Assembly (NCBI GenBank): GCA_963846315.1
Contig: CAWJVM010000013.1
Coordinates: 1 to 64,000, forward strand
Direction: 5' to 3'
Length of the DNA stretch: 64,000 bases
From: RPQJ01 sp963846315
Lineage (GTDB): Bacteria > Pseudomonadota > Gammaproteobacteria > Steroidobacterales > Steroidobacteraceae
Part shown: positions 43,945 to 54,739 of the stretch, in pieces
Numbering within the stretch: position 1 is the stretch's first letter
Layout: each line of letters opens with the position of its first letter
Translations under genes and position numbers: made by a program
The notes under the pieces: model-generated
Told to the model about the DNA's origin: nothing
The model's database searches: none
The model's input: only the letters and a program-made list of their open reading frames with translations

Positions 43945-44043
43945 TGCCCCTCTCGCCGTGGCAGCGCCGGCCGGCGTCTGGCCGGTCGGCGTGCCCGCCG
44001 AGGCATAGAATCCCTATCCGAGAGTCGTTGCGAGCACCCCGTC

Positions 44044-45612
44044 ATGCGCCCTATCCACGCCGCCGTCCTTCTCCTCGCCGCACTCACCGGCTGCGCGACC
44101 AATCCCGTCACCGGCCGCAAGGAGATCCACATGATCTCCGAGGGGCAGGAAATCCAGCTCGGCCAGCAATACTACGCACCGTCGCGGCAGTCGCAGGGCG
44201 GCGACTACGTCACCGACCCGCGCGTCACCGAGTACGTGCGGCAGGTCGGCAACCGGCTCGCCGCCGTGGCCGACCGCCCGCTGCCCTATGAGTTCGTGGT
44301 GCTCAACAGCGGCGAGCTCAACGCCTGGGCGCTGCCGGGCGGCAAGATCGCGATCAACCGCGGACTGCTCGTCGAACTGCAAAACGAGGCCGAGCTCGCT
44401 GCGGTGCTCAGCCACGAGATCGTGCACGCGGCGGCACGGCACGGTGCGCAGCAGATGGAGAAAGGCCAGCTGATGCAGATCGGTGCGGCCGTTGCGAGCA
44501 TCGGTGCGGCCGCGTATGGGGGCTCGGAGCTCGGCCAGGTGGTGGGCCAGGGCGCGGCCGTCGGCGCGCAGATGCTGCAGGCCAAGTACGGCCGCGACGA
44601 CGAACTCGAGTCCGACAGCTACGGCATGAAGTACATGAAGCTCGCAGGCTACGACCTGCAGGCGGCGGTCTCACTGCAGGAACTGTTCGTGCGCAAGTAC
44701 TCGGCCGGCAACGAGCAGGACTGGATGACGGGCCTGTTTGCGAGCCATCCCCCCTCGCAGGAACGCGTGGACGCGAACCGGCGCAAGATGACGGAGTTGG
44801 GAGGTCCGGGCGGGGACCTCGGCAAGGATCGATACCTCGCCGCGGTGGCCGGCCTCAAGCGCGCGGCGCCAGCCTACGCGAAGCACCAGCAGGCGCTCGC
44901 TGCCGCGAACAAGGGCGACTACGCGACCGCTCGCCGGCTGGAGAACGAGGCCGTGAAGATGGAGCCGCGCGAGTCGCGCTTCCACGGCCTGCTCGGCGAT
45001 CTCGCGATGGCGGAGAAGAACCCGCGCTCCGCGCTCCCACATCTCGAGAAGGCCGGCCAGCTCGATCCCGGCTACTTCAAGCCGATAGTCCAGACGGGCA
45101 TCGCGCAGTACCAGCTCGGCAACCGTGGCGCGGCCGAGCCGCTGCTGAAGCGCAGCATGGACCTGCTGCCGACGGCGCCCGGCGCCTATTACCTCGGCCG
45201 CGTCCACGAGGACCGTGGCGACACCGCGGGCGCGGTGGGTCTCTACAAGATGGCTGCGGGTTCCAAATCGCCGGTCGGCGAGGAGGCCCTCGGGCGCCTC
45301 GTGCGGCTCGACCTCGCGCAGAACCCGGAGACGTACCTGTCGATTCAGCCACAGCTCGACAACGAAGGACGCGTGTGGCTCACGGTTGGCAACCGAACGA
45401 CGACTCCGGTGAGCAACGTCACGCTCGCTGTCGGCGTGGTGGACGCATCCGGTCGCACCGTGTACGGCCCCGAGCGCGTTGGCACCGGCAGCAACGTCAT
45501 TCCGGGTGGCAAGACTGTGAACGTGCGCACCTCGCTCGGCCCCTTCGACAGTGGCGAGGTGCTGCGTTACGTGAAGTGGAAGGTCGAAGGCGCGCGTGTC
45601 CCGCCACCGTAG
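44044..45612 (+). CDS. M48-family metallopeptidase lipoprotein with TPR-like repeats
   Basis: The 522-residue protein has a lipobox (LTGCAT) and then an M48 protease domain: AELAAVLSHEIVHAAARHG (HExxH) and the downstream ligand in DDELESDSYG. TPR-like helices follow from about residue 260 to 420, and a beta-rich C-terminal domain closes the protein (WLTVGNRTTTPVSNVTLAVGVVD). Its layout resembles BepA/YfgC-type periplasmic proteases that act on outer-membrane protein assembly, but the extra C-terminal domain sets it apart. The ATG at 44044 is chosen because it begins a lipoprotein signal. Next to the TPS locus it might act on its outer-membrane transporter (inference). Confidence 0.88.
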   Translation: MRPIHAAVLLLAALTGCATNPVTGRKEIHMISEGQEIQLGQQYYAPSRQSQGGDYVTDPRVTEYVRQVGNRLAAVADRPLPYEFVVLNSGELNAWALPGGKIAINRGLLVELQNEAELAAVLSHEIVHAAARHGAQQMEKGQLMQIGAAVASIGAAAYGGSELGQVVGQGAAVGAQMLQAKYGRDDELESDSYGMKYMKLAGYDLQAAVSLQELFVRKYSAGNEQDWMTGLFASHPPSQERVDANRRKMTELGGPGGDLGKDRYLAAVAGLKRAAPAYAKHQQALAAANKGDYATARRLENEAVKMEPRESRFHGLLGDLAMAEKNPRSALPHLEKAGQLDPGYFKPIVQTGIAQYQLGNRGAAEPLLKRSMDLLPTAPGAYYLGRVHEDRGDTAGAVGLYKMAAGSKSPVGEEALGRLVRLDLAQNPETYLSIQPQLDNEGRVWLTVGNRTTTPVSNVTLAVGVVDASGRTVYGPERVGTGSNVIPGGKTVNVRTSLGPFDSGEVLRYVKWKVEGARVPPP

Positions 45613-45967
45613 GCGCGCATCAAGGCCTCGTCAGGGCGTGATTCCTGCTCGGCTATTATTAAGATAATTTGTTTAAAATATATAATAGGTCTTATATTTC
45701 TGTCAGTTTTGAACATTAGACCTACGTTTTTATCGACCCGATCACGCCGCTCCTCGGGCCGCTCGAGGGCGGGAAACGGCGCCGTCACGGGTGCGACGCT
45801 GCTGTCATCCTCGGCCAGTTGCGTCCGAGTGCTGCGTTCAAGCAGGGCACCAATGTGTCGTCATCGAGAACAAGTCCACCTGGTAACTCCGTGATTCCCT
45901 TCACATCCGCCCGTCGGCCTGCTGGATAGATTTGTCATATCGCTCCAAGCGCTCACATAAGTGACGA
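45613..45967. other. Gene-free stretch with a low-GC patch
   Basis: There is no convincing gene in this 355-bp gap. Bases 45653-45730 are strongly AT-rich against a GC-rich background (ATTATTAAGATAATTT, TAAAATATATAATAGG), with a weak TAGGTCT/AGACCTA dyad. It may hold the promoter of the TPS genes that start at 45968, or be foreign sequence. A short minus-strand stretch near 45605-45637 reads DEALMRAYG, like the N-terminus of the ECF sigma factor at 57.7 kb. Confidence 0.6.
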
Positions 45968-46612
45968 ATGCAGATCAGGTCCGCAGGGTATCGCCGGCAC
46001 TTCATCCACCAATCCCGTGCCGGCTGCCTTGCGGTGGTGGTCCTGCTCGCGGCGGCGGTACCGGCGTGGTCGCAGTCCCGGGCGCCGAGCGTATTTCGAC
46101 CGGACGCGGGCACCATCCTCAATCTATATGCACCACCGACTGACGGGCCGGTGCTCCCGGCATCGTCGTTGCCCAAGCCTTCGGATGCCATGCCCGCTGC
46201 CGCCGCGTCCGACGTCAGGATCAGGATCTACAGTTTCGAAATCGAAGGCGTCACCCTGCTGCCGACCGCCGAAGTCGAGGCTCAATTAGCGGGGTTGATC
46301 GGCCAGGAAGCATCGCTTGACGATCTGCGACTGGCCGCGGCGCGCGTGACGGCGCTGTATCGCGAACACGGCTACTTCCTGGCGCGCGCCTATGTGCCGG
46401 CACAACGGATCAACGGCGGCGGCGTCCGCATCGCGGTGCTCGAAGGTCGCTTTGATCGCGTCGAGGCCAGCGGCTCGGCGCGCCTCGGCAGCGCACAGGT
46501 GGAGAAGACCTCGAACGCAAGCGCCTCACCGACACCTGGTCGGGCGGCGACCTCGAGGACCGGGAGCTCGAGGTGGCCGTGCTCTCGCTCGATGGCGTCG
46601 CGGCGACCCTGA
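45968..46612 (+). pseudogene. TpsB-type two-partner secretion transporter, N-terminal part (degraded)
   Basis: This 214-residue frame has a signal peptide and one complete ShlB/FhaC-type POTRA domain (FEIEGVTLLPTAEVEAQL...LYREHGYFLARAYVPAQ, VRIAVLEGRFDRVEASGSA). It then breaks at about 46500, where the reading frame turns into unrelated residues. The barrel continuation lies in another frame from 46573. Such proteins are outer-membrane pores that export TpsA adhesins; this copy should be inactive. Confidence 0.78.
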
Positions 46613-47229
46613 CCGGTCAAGTGCGTTACCAGGTTGCGCTGACGAGCGGCGACCAGGATCTCATCGGTCCTGCCGATTTTGTCGCGAACAACGCCGCGAC
46701 CATCGACACGGCTGGCCGCTACAGCAAGCTGTCGGGCCACCTTGAGTTACTCCATGCGTTGGGCGACCGCAGCTTCCTGAACCTCAGGCTGTCAGGGCAG
46801 GTCACCAATCGCAACCTCGACTCCGCCGAGAAATTCCTGCTCGGCGGTTACAACGGCGTGCGCGCCTATCCTGAGGGCGAGGCGGCCGGCGACGAAGCCC
46901 TGCTGGCACGTCTCGAATGGGTGCGACCGCTCCAGGTCGCCGCGATCCCCGGCCAGGCGGCCATCCGCGCGTTTGTTGACACCGGCTCGGTCTGGCTCGT
47001 TGCCGATCAGCGCGGCGGTCGCGCCGACCCCGGCATTCCCAATCATTACTCGCTCTCCGGCGCGGGCCTCGGTTGCAACTGGAGCCTGCCGCGTGGCTTT
47101 TCGCTGAGCGCCTATGTCGCTACCAGGATCGGCGACAACCCCGGGCGCTCAGCCGATGGCAATGACGCCGACGGTGAGAACAGCAACGTGCGCGGCTGGA
47201 TCGGCGCGCAGTGGACGTTCCGACCATGA
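46573..47229 (+). pseudogene. TpsB transporter, C-terminal barrel part (degraded)
   Basis: The 218-residue frame encodes the last strands of a ShlB/FhaC-type barrel (NLRLSGQVTNRNLDSAEKFLLGGYNGVRAYPEGEAAGDEALLARLEWVRPL, the conserved VRAYP motif, ending GWIGAQWTF). The second POTRA domain and first half of the barrel (about 150 residues) are missing between the two halves, beyond a simple frameshift. The stop overlaps the TpsA start as ATGA. Confidence 0.78.
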
Positions 47230-49721
47230 ATACAGCTTACCGCCTCATCTGGAATCACCGGCTCGGCGCCTGGGCAGTCGCTTCGGAACTGGCGCGCGCC
47301 TGCGGCAAAAGGAGTGGCAGTCGTGTTCCCGCCTGTCTTGCCATTGCATTGCTGGCAGCCGTTGGCGGACCCGCGACGGCGGCCGAGCTCGCACCGGGAG
47401 CACTGCCCGGTAGCGGCACTGTCGTCGCCGGCCAGGCCGACATCACGACCAACGGCACGCGCATGGACATTACCCAGGGCAGCCAGCGCGCAATCATCAA
47501 TTGGCAGGGCTTCGACATCGGCAGCGAAGCACTGGTCAACTTTGCCCAGCCCAACGACTCGTCCGTGACCTTGAACCGTGTCAGCGGCCCGACCGTTTCG
47601 CGCATCGAAGGACAGATCACGGCCAATGGCCAGGTGTTCCTGATCAATCCGAACGGGGTGCTGTTCGGAGGTGGGGCGCGCGTCAATGCATCGGCACTGG
47701 TCGCCTCGACCCTCAACATCCGCGACGAGGATTTCCTGACCGGCAGGTACGCCTTCAGTGGCACGGGCGGCGCCGTCGAAAACCTCGGCACGATTAACGC
47801 CACACCGGGTGGTTACGTCGCCTTCATTGCGCCGAAAATCACCAACGCCGGCACGCTCAGTGCACCGCAGGGCACAGTCGCGCTGGGTGGCGGCGAGCGC
47901 GTCACGCTCAATTTCGCCGGTAACCGGCTCGTCAGCTTGAGTGTCAGCGCGGAGACACTCGATACATTGATCGACAACCGCCAGGCGATTCGCGCAGAAG
48001 GCGGCGCGATCCTGCTGACCGCCGCGGGCGCGGAAACCGTTACGCGCAGCGTCATCAACCAGACTGGTGTGCTGGAGGCGTCGAGCCTGACTGAAAGTGG
48101 CGGGCGCATCATCCTGAGCGCCGGCGACGACATCAACCTCGGTACCGACTCGATGATTGCGGCCGATGGCCAGCATGGCGGCGCCATCCGTGTGCAGGCG
48201 CAGTCAGGGACCCTGCTTGCCAGAGGGCGCGTCTCGGCGCGCGGCGAGGCCGGAACGGGCGGCACGGTCGAACTGCTCGGTACCCAGGTCGGTCTGGTGA
48301 ACGCGGCGCGGGTCGATGCATCCGGCGGAACAGGTGGCGGTACTGTGCTCGTCGGCGGCGACTATCAGGGCAACAACCCGGCAATTCAGAATGCAAGTCG
48401 CAGCTACGTCGGCGCCGACGCGGTCATCGCCGCCGATGCGAGAGAGGACGGCGACGGTGGCAAGGTCATCGTCTGGGCTGACGAAGCTACGCAGATGTAC
48501 GGCGCGATCAGCGCGCGCGGCGGGGCGAGCGGTGGCAACGGCGGCCTGGTCGAGACATCGGGCAAACAATGGCTCGACTTCCAGGGGCGGGCAGATCTCC
48601 GGGCCACCAACGGCAGTGCCGGCACTCTGCTGCTTGACCCGACCGATATCACGATCAGCGGCGCCGCGAACACGCCGACCTCGGCTTTCGGTGGCGGCAT
48701 GTTCTCGAATCCGACGACGACCCCATCGAACCTCGCCGTCGGGACGCTGACGGACCAGCTCGCGCTTGGCAACGTGACGGTATCGACGGCATCGGGTCTT
48801 GCCGGTGCGGGCGACATCACCGTCAACAACGCGATCAGTTACACCTCGGCCAACAGCCTGACGCTGAGCGCGAACCGCTCGATCACCATCGTCGCCGGCA
48901 GCGGCGGCATCAGCAACGCCGGCACGGGGGCCGTGACGCTGACGGGTGCTGGCGCGGGTTCGATCGCGGCAAACGAGAGCATCACGACCGGTGGCGGCGC
49001 AATCGCGCTGACCAGCGGCACCGGCGGCATCACACTTGCCGCGTCGAAAGCCATCGATGCCGGCGCAGGCACGATTGCGGTCAACGCGGGTGGTGGAGCA
49101 GCCAACCTCACGTCTGGCAACCTGCGGACGAGCAATGCCACTGCTGCGGCCGTCGCCATCACCAACGCGACGACGCTGGCGCTCGGCAATGTCGTGCTCA
49201 CCGGAGGCGGGACGCTGTCGGTCAGCCACAGCGGCGCGGGCACCCAGTCCGCAGGAACGTCCATCAGCGGCACGGGTGGCTTGACCAAGGCCGGAGCCGG
49301 TGCGCTCACCTTGTCACAGGCCAACACCTACACCGGGACTACGACGGTCGATGTCGGCACGCTGGTGGTGTCCGGTGGCAATGCCATCGCCGATACAGGC
49401 ACAGTGGTACTCGCCAATGCGGCGGGCGTCGCACTCAACCTGACGGCCAGCGAGACGATCGGCAGTCTGTCCGGCGGCGGCGTGGCCGGCGGCAACGTCA
49501 CCAAGGGCACGGCGGGCGCGGCGACGCTGACACATCGTGTTCACGGCTGCCCCGGCGTTGACGGGCGGCGGTGGCAACAGTGGGACGGCCACGGTCAGTA
49601 TCGTTGCTGGCGCCATTGGCGCTGGCGGCGCGTCCGGCAGCAGCGGTGCCGGCACGGATTTTGTTACCTACAATCCACCGACCGGGGCGGTGAATGGCCT
49701 GCGGCCGCTGCTGGCGAGTGA
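47226..49721 (+). pseudogene. TpsA filamentous haemagglutinin-like exoprotein, N-terminal part
   Basis: The frame begins with an ESPR (MNTAYRLIWNHRLGAWAVASELARA), the extended signal peptide of large type V secreted proteins. A TPS secretion domain with INWQGFDIGS, NPNGVLFGGGARVNASALVAS and GGYVAFIAPKITN follows, and then autotransporter-type passenger repeats (LTKAGAGALTLSQANTYTGTTTVDVGTL). The frame shifts at about 49530 and ends in nonsense at 49721, while the passenger repeats continue in the frame opening at 49537. Partner TpsB is also damaged. Confidence 0.82.
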
Positions 49722-52700
49722 ATACGCCGCTGCGCCGGCCGCAAACGTCAATCTCAGACTGGCCGCCAACCGCGTGGCCGACGACACGGTCTCGATCAAC
49801 TCGCTGCTGCTTGCCGACGGCGTCACTTACGACCACGACGCCACGGGCGCTGCCAACACGCTGACGATCGCGAGTGGCAACGTTCTATCCGTGGGCGGCA
49901 CGAATACGATCCAGCCGACACAGGCGACCGGTACCGTCGCGTTCGGCGCCACCGATGCCAAGCTGTTCACCGTCAGCGACTTGATCCTGGGCTCGAACGC
50001 GCAGGTCACCGGCACCGGGATTCTCGGCAAGGCCGGCTCCGGCGTGTTGCAGGAGAATCGCAGCGTTGCCCGCACCGGCGGCATCGTCGTCAACTCGGGC
50101 ACGCTGCGCTCAGGCATCAATAGTGCGTTCGCATCGCAGGCGATGACCGTACGGGCGGCCGGTGCGCTCAACCTGAACGGCTTCAACCACACCGTCTCGT
50201 CATTGACGCTGGAAAGCGGTGCGACTTCCGGCGCGACCGTGACCACCGGCGCTGGAACGCTGACGCTCGGCGGCAACGTGACGCTCAACGTCAACGGCAC
50301 CGGTACCACTGGAGCGATCGTCAGCGGCAACCTCGCCTCGACAGCTACGCGCACGTTCACCGTCAATAACGGCTCGGCTGTGGACGATCTGACCGTCGCG
50401 GCCGTGATCAGCGGTGCCGGTGGTGTGACCAAGGCGGGTGCCGGCACGCTCGCGCTCGCTAGGGCGAACACCTACACCGGGGCGACCACGATCCAGAACA
50501 ACGGCGGCACGCTGAGCGCGAACACGCTGGCGAACGGGACCAAGGCGACTGCGGGTACCGTCACGTTGACGCGGGCGAACAACTACACCGGCGCCACGAC
50601 GGTCAATGGCGGCATTCTCAGCGTCTCGTCGCTGGCGAACGGCGGCACGGCGAGCAACATCGGCGCCTCGACCAATGCCGCCGGAAACCTGGTCCTGGGT
50701 GGCGGCATCCTGCAGTACACGGGTGCCAGCGTGGCCACCGACCGCAACTACACGCTGACGGCTGGGTCCACCAGCTCGATCGGTGTCTTGAATGCCGCCA
50801 CCAGTCTCACCATCGGTGGCGCAAGCGCGGCCACCACGGGCGCGCTGACCAAACTCGGCGACGGCACGCTGACGCTCACGGGTGCCAACGCGAACACCGG
50901 CACCACGACGATTCGTGCGGGGACCCTGCAAGTGGGAAATGGAGGCGCCACGGGCAACCTCGGCACCGGTGCCGTGGTCAACCTGGGCAAGCTCACTTTC
51001 AATCGCAACAACGCGCTGACGTCCGCCAACGTGGTGTCGAGCTTTGGCGAACTCATCCAGCAGGGCAGCGGTACGACCACGCTGACGGGCGCGAACACTT
51101 ACACCGGCGCGACGACGATCAGTGCCGGCACGCTGCAACTCGGCGCCGCGAACAGGATTTCCGATGTGAGCGCGGTGACGGTGGCATCAGGTGCAACTTT
51201 CAACCTGGCGAACTTCTCGGAGACGGTGGGCTCGATCGCGGGGGCCGGCAACATCGCGCTTGGTAGCGGTACGCTAACCTCGGGCGGCAACAACGCAACG
51301 ACGACGTTCGCGGGCGTGATCAGCGGCACGGGTGGCATCGCCAAGGCAGGAACCGGGACGTTGACCCTGTCGGGCGCCAACACCTACAGTGGTGTTACGA
51401 GCATTGGTTCCGGAACGCTGGTGGCCGCAAACGCGAGCGCCCTTGGTGCTGCATCAGGCGGCACCACGGTGGCAACTGGTGCGACGCTGAACGTCGACAA
51501 TGTCGCGATCGTGGGTGAACCGATTTCGCTCAACGGAGTCGGTGTGGCAGGCGCCGGTGCGCTCACGGGCCAGGGCACCGCATCCGTGTCCGGCAGCGTT
51601 ACGCTTGCCAGCGCGAGCACGATCGGCACGATGTCTGCGGCCTCCTCACTGACGCTGGGTGGAGTCGTGTCGGCGCCGTCCGCGTTGACGATCGTCGGCC
51701 CTGGCAGCGTGACGGCAACCAACGCAGGGAATAACTTCGGCGCTGTCTCGGTCCCCGGTGCGGGCAGCGTTTCGCTGCGCGACACGAATGCCATTACGAT
51801 CAACGCATCGACCGTCAGCGGAACCTTGTCGGTCCGGGCGGGCGGTGCCGTCACCGTTGCGGGAGTTATCAGCGCGGCAGGCGCAGGTGATGCGATCGTG
51901 TTGTCGGGCAGCCGGTTCATCAACAGTGTCGGTAGCACTGCGTTGTCAGCGACGAACGGCCGGTGGCTGGTCTGGTCAAGCAACTCCAACCCCTTCGGTG
52001 GTGCGACACCCGACACACGCAACGGCCTGGCCTATGACTTCAAGCAATACAGCGCAGTCTTCGGTATCACGCCGGTCGCGCAGGCGACCGGGAATGGCAT
52101 CCTCTACTCGCTGGCGCCAAGCCTTACACCGGACCTGACGGGTACGACCGGCAAGGTCTACGACGGGACCACGGGAGCGACGCTGCTGGCTGGAAACTTT
52201 ACTGCGGCGGGCGCGGTCGACGGTGATGCCGTGACCCTCGCCTGGACGGGAAGCGCATTCGGCGACAGGAACGTCGGCATCGCCAAAGCCGTCACCGCAA
52301 CCGGCATTACCGCGAGCGCGTCCAACGCCGGTGCGCCGGTCTACGGGTATACGCTCGCATCAACCACTGCCACTGCGAACATCGGCCAGATCACGCCGGC
52401 GGCGCTGACGGTGACCGCGCAGGCCGACACGCGGGTTTACGACGGCACGACCGCCTCGAGTGCGGCGCCGCTGCTGAGCGGTGCGACCTACGACGCGGTG
52501 GGCACAGCGGCGACGCAGAGCTTCGACAACCGCCACGCCGGTACCGGCAAGCACCTGGCGGCAAGCGGGCTGGTGATGGACGACGGCAACGGCGGCGCCA
52601 ACTACGCGATCAACTACGTCGACAACGCGGCCGGCGTGATCACGCCGGCGGCGCTGACGGTGACCGCGCAGGCGGACAGCCGCGTCTACGACGGCACGAC

Positions 52701-54225
52701 CGCCTCGAGTGCGGCGCCGCTGCTGAGCGGTGCGACCTACGACGCGGTGGGCACAGCGGCGACGCAGAGCTTCGACGACCGCCACGCCGGTACCGGCAAG
52801 CACCTGGCGGCAAGCGGGCTGGTGATGGACGACGGCAACGGCGGCGCCAACTACGCGATCAACTACGTCGACAACGCGGCCGGCGTGATCACGCCGGCGG
52901 CGCTGACGGTGACCGCGCAGGCGGACAGCCGCGTCTACGACGGCACGACCGCCTCGAGTGCGGCGCCGCTGCTGAGCGGTGCGACCTACGACGCGGTGGG
53001 CACGGCGGCGACGCAGAGCTTCGACGACCGCCACGCCGGTACCGGCAAGCACCTGGTGGCGAGCGGGCTGGTGATGGACGACGGCAACGGCGGCGCCAAC
53101 TACGCGATCAACTACGTCGACAACGCGGCCGGCGTGATCACGCCGGCGGCGCTGACCGTGACCGCGCAGGCGGACAGCCGCGTCTACGACGGCACGACCG
53201 CCTCGAGTGCGGCGCCGCTGCTGAGCGGTGCGACCTACGACGCGGTGGGCACAGCGGCGACGCAGAGCTTCGACGACCGCCACGCCGGTACCGGCAAGCA
53301 CCTGGCGGCAAGCGGGCTGGTGATGGACGACGGCAACGGCGGCGCCAACTACGCGATCAATTACGTCGACAACGCGGCCGGCGTGATCACGCCGGCGGCG
53401 CTGACGGTGACCGCGCAGGCGGACAGCCGCGTCTACGACGGCACGACCGCCTCGAGTGCGGCGCCGCTGCTGAGCGGTGCGACCTACGACGCGGTGGGCA
53501 CAGCGGCGACGCAGAGCTTCGACGACCGCCACGCCGGTACCGGCAAGCACCTGGCGGCAAGCGGGCTGGTGATGGACGACGGCAACGGCGGCGCCAACTA
53601 CGCGATCAACTACGTCGACAACGCGGCCGGCGTGATCACGCCGGCGGCGCTGACGGTGACCGCGCAGGCGGACAGCCGCGTCTACGACGGCACGACCGCC
53701 TCGAGTGCGGCGCCGCTGCTGAGCGGTGCGACCTACGACGCGGTGGGCACGGCGGCGACGCAGAGCTTCGACGACCGCCACGCCGGTACCGGCAAGCACC
53801 TGGCGGCGAGCGGGCTGGTGATGGACGACGGCAACGGCGGCGCCAACTACGCGATCAACTACGTCGACAACGCGGCCGGCGTGATCACGCCGGCGGCGCT
53901 GACCGTGACCGCGCAGGCGGACAGCCGCGTCTACGACGGCACGACCGCCTCGAGTGCGGCGCCGCTGCTGAGCGGTGCGACCTACGACGCGGTGGGCACG
54001 GCGGCGACGCAGAGCTTCGACGACCGCCACGCCGGTACCGGCAAGCACCTGGCGGCAAGCGGGCTGGTGATGGATGACGGCAACGGTCTGTGCTTCCCCA
54101 CGGCACCGGCGGAATCGCCACTGGCTGCGCCAGGTCGAACTCGACGCGAAACAGTCGGCCCGGCCGTGCCAGCTCATAGGCAAACAACTTCCCGGGTTGG
54201 ATTTCCATCGCCCAGGTGTTCGTGA
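49537..54225 (+). pseudogene. TpsA exoprotein, passenger repeats and YDG repeat array (truncated)
   Basis: This continuation of the TpsA passenger has many PATR-like repeats (GGVTKAGAGTLALARANTYTGATTI and variants) up to about 52.1 kb. Seven YDG/MBG-like repeats of 83 residues follow (ALTVTAQAD..RVYDGTTASSAAPLLSGATYDAVG). The seventh stops after LVMDDGNG at 54086, and the remaining 46 residues read the antisense strand of the opposing gene's end. No C-terminal domain is left. The GTG at 49537 merely opens the frame. Confidence 0.8.
52402..54086 (+). repeat. 249-bp tandem repeats encoding YDG-type domains (6 full + 1 partial)
   Basis: Units start at 52402, 52651, 52900, 53149, 53398, 53647 and 53896, each exactly 249 bp (83 codons) and nearly identical in DNA. 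The last is cut after about 191 bp. Such identity points to recent unequal exchange or gene conversion, and makes assembly collapse possible. Confidence 0.95.
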
Positions 54226-54703
54226 CCGAGGCCTTCGAGCCTTCCTTTTCAAACAAGGCGCGTGACTCCGCATCGACCGGGAATTCCTGGCGTGCGGCGG
54301 TGCCGGCCGTCGTCGTGTCGCCGCCATACATCGTCAGCACGTCCGGCGTACCATCGGCGTGGCGGTGATCGTGCTTCAGCTGCAGGCCGGCCGCCGTGCG
54401 CGTGATGACCCAGGTGCGCGAATGATCGTCACCGACATGAAACGGGATGCGCAGCTGAGCCGGCCCGCACTCACGCACGTGCATCACCAGCGGCTTGTTC
54501 GCGAACGGGTCGTTCGGTGCAGGCGGCTCGTTGGCGGTGATCCGCCCCGCATAGGCTTTGCCGCAGTGCTGTGCAATGGCGGCCACGAATGAATCGGCCG
54601 GCGTGCCGGCGACCGTTGCCGCCGTAGGCCGCGCGGGGGTCGCCGCGGCTGCGACCAGGCTGCTGCAAGACAATATCGTCGTGAGGATCCAGCGTACGTT
54701 CAT
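53885..54703 (-). CDS. Secreted hypothetical protein with lost native stop
   Basis: I do not recognise a function. The protein has a signal peptide (MNVRWILTTILSCSSLVAAAA) and a conserved body (HCGKAYAGRITANEPPAPNDPF, HVGDDHSRTWVITRT, FAYELARPGRLFRVEFDLAQPVAIPPVPWG). The native C-terminus should be right after PVPWG, as in the remnant at 43.86 kb. Here no stop is present at the junction (54086/54087), and the frame runs another 67 residues antisense through the YDG repeats to 53885. ATG 54703 has AAGGGAAG upstream. It follows the PQQ dehydrogenase gene by 36 bp. Confidence 0.7.
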   Translation of the reverse strand: MNVRWILTTILSCSSLVAAAATPARPTAATVAGTPADSFVAAIAQHCGKAYAGRITANEPPAPNDPFANKPLVMHVRECGPAQLRIPFHVGDDHSRTWVITRTAAGLQLKHDHRHADGTPDVLTMYGGDTTTAGTAARQEFPVDAESRALFEKEGSKASVTNTWAMEIQPGKLFAYELARPGRLFRVEFDLAQPVAIPPVPWGSTDRCRHPSPARLPPGACRYRRGGRRSSASPPCPPRRRSHRSAAAPHSRRSCRRRRGCPPARSRSAPPA

Positions 54704-54739
54704 TGAACTTCCCTTGGTGTGCACGCTGGTCGAGCCTGA

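Noticed and set aside
45605..45637. DEALMRAYG coding fragment on the minus strand as a sigma-factor remnant
   Set aside because: Only about nine codons match the ECF factor at 57.7 kb; too short to separate from chance or from overlap with the M48 gene end.
52360..54327. 655-residue minus-strand open frame through the YDG repeats
   Set aside because: It is the antisense shadow of the 249-bp repeats with Arg/Val-rich repetitive sequence and no family resemblance.
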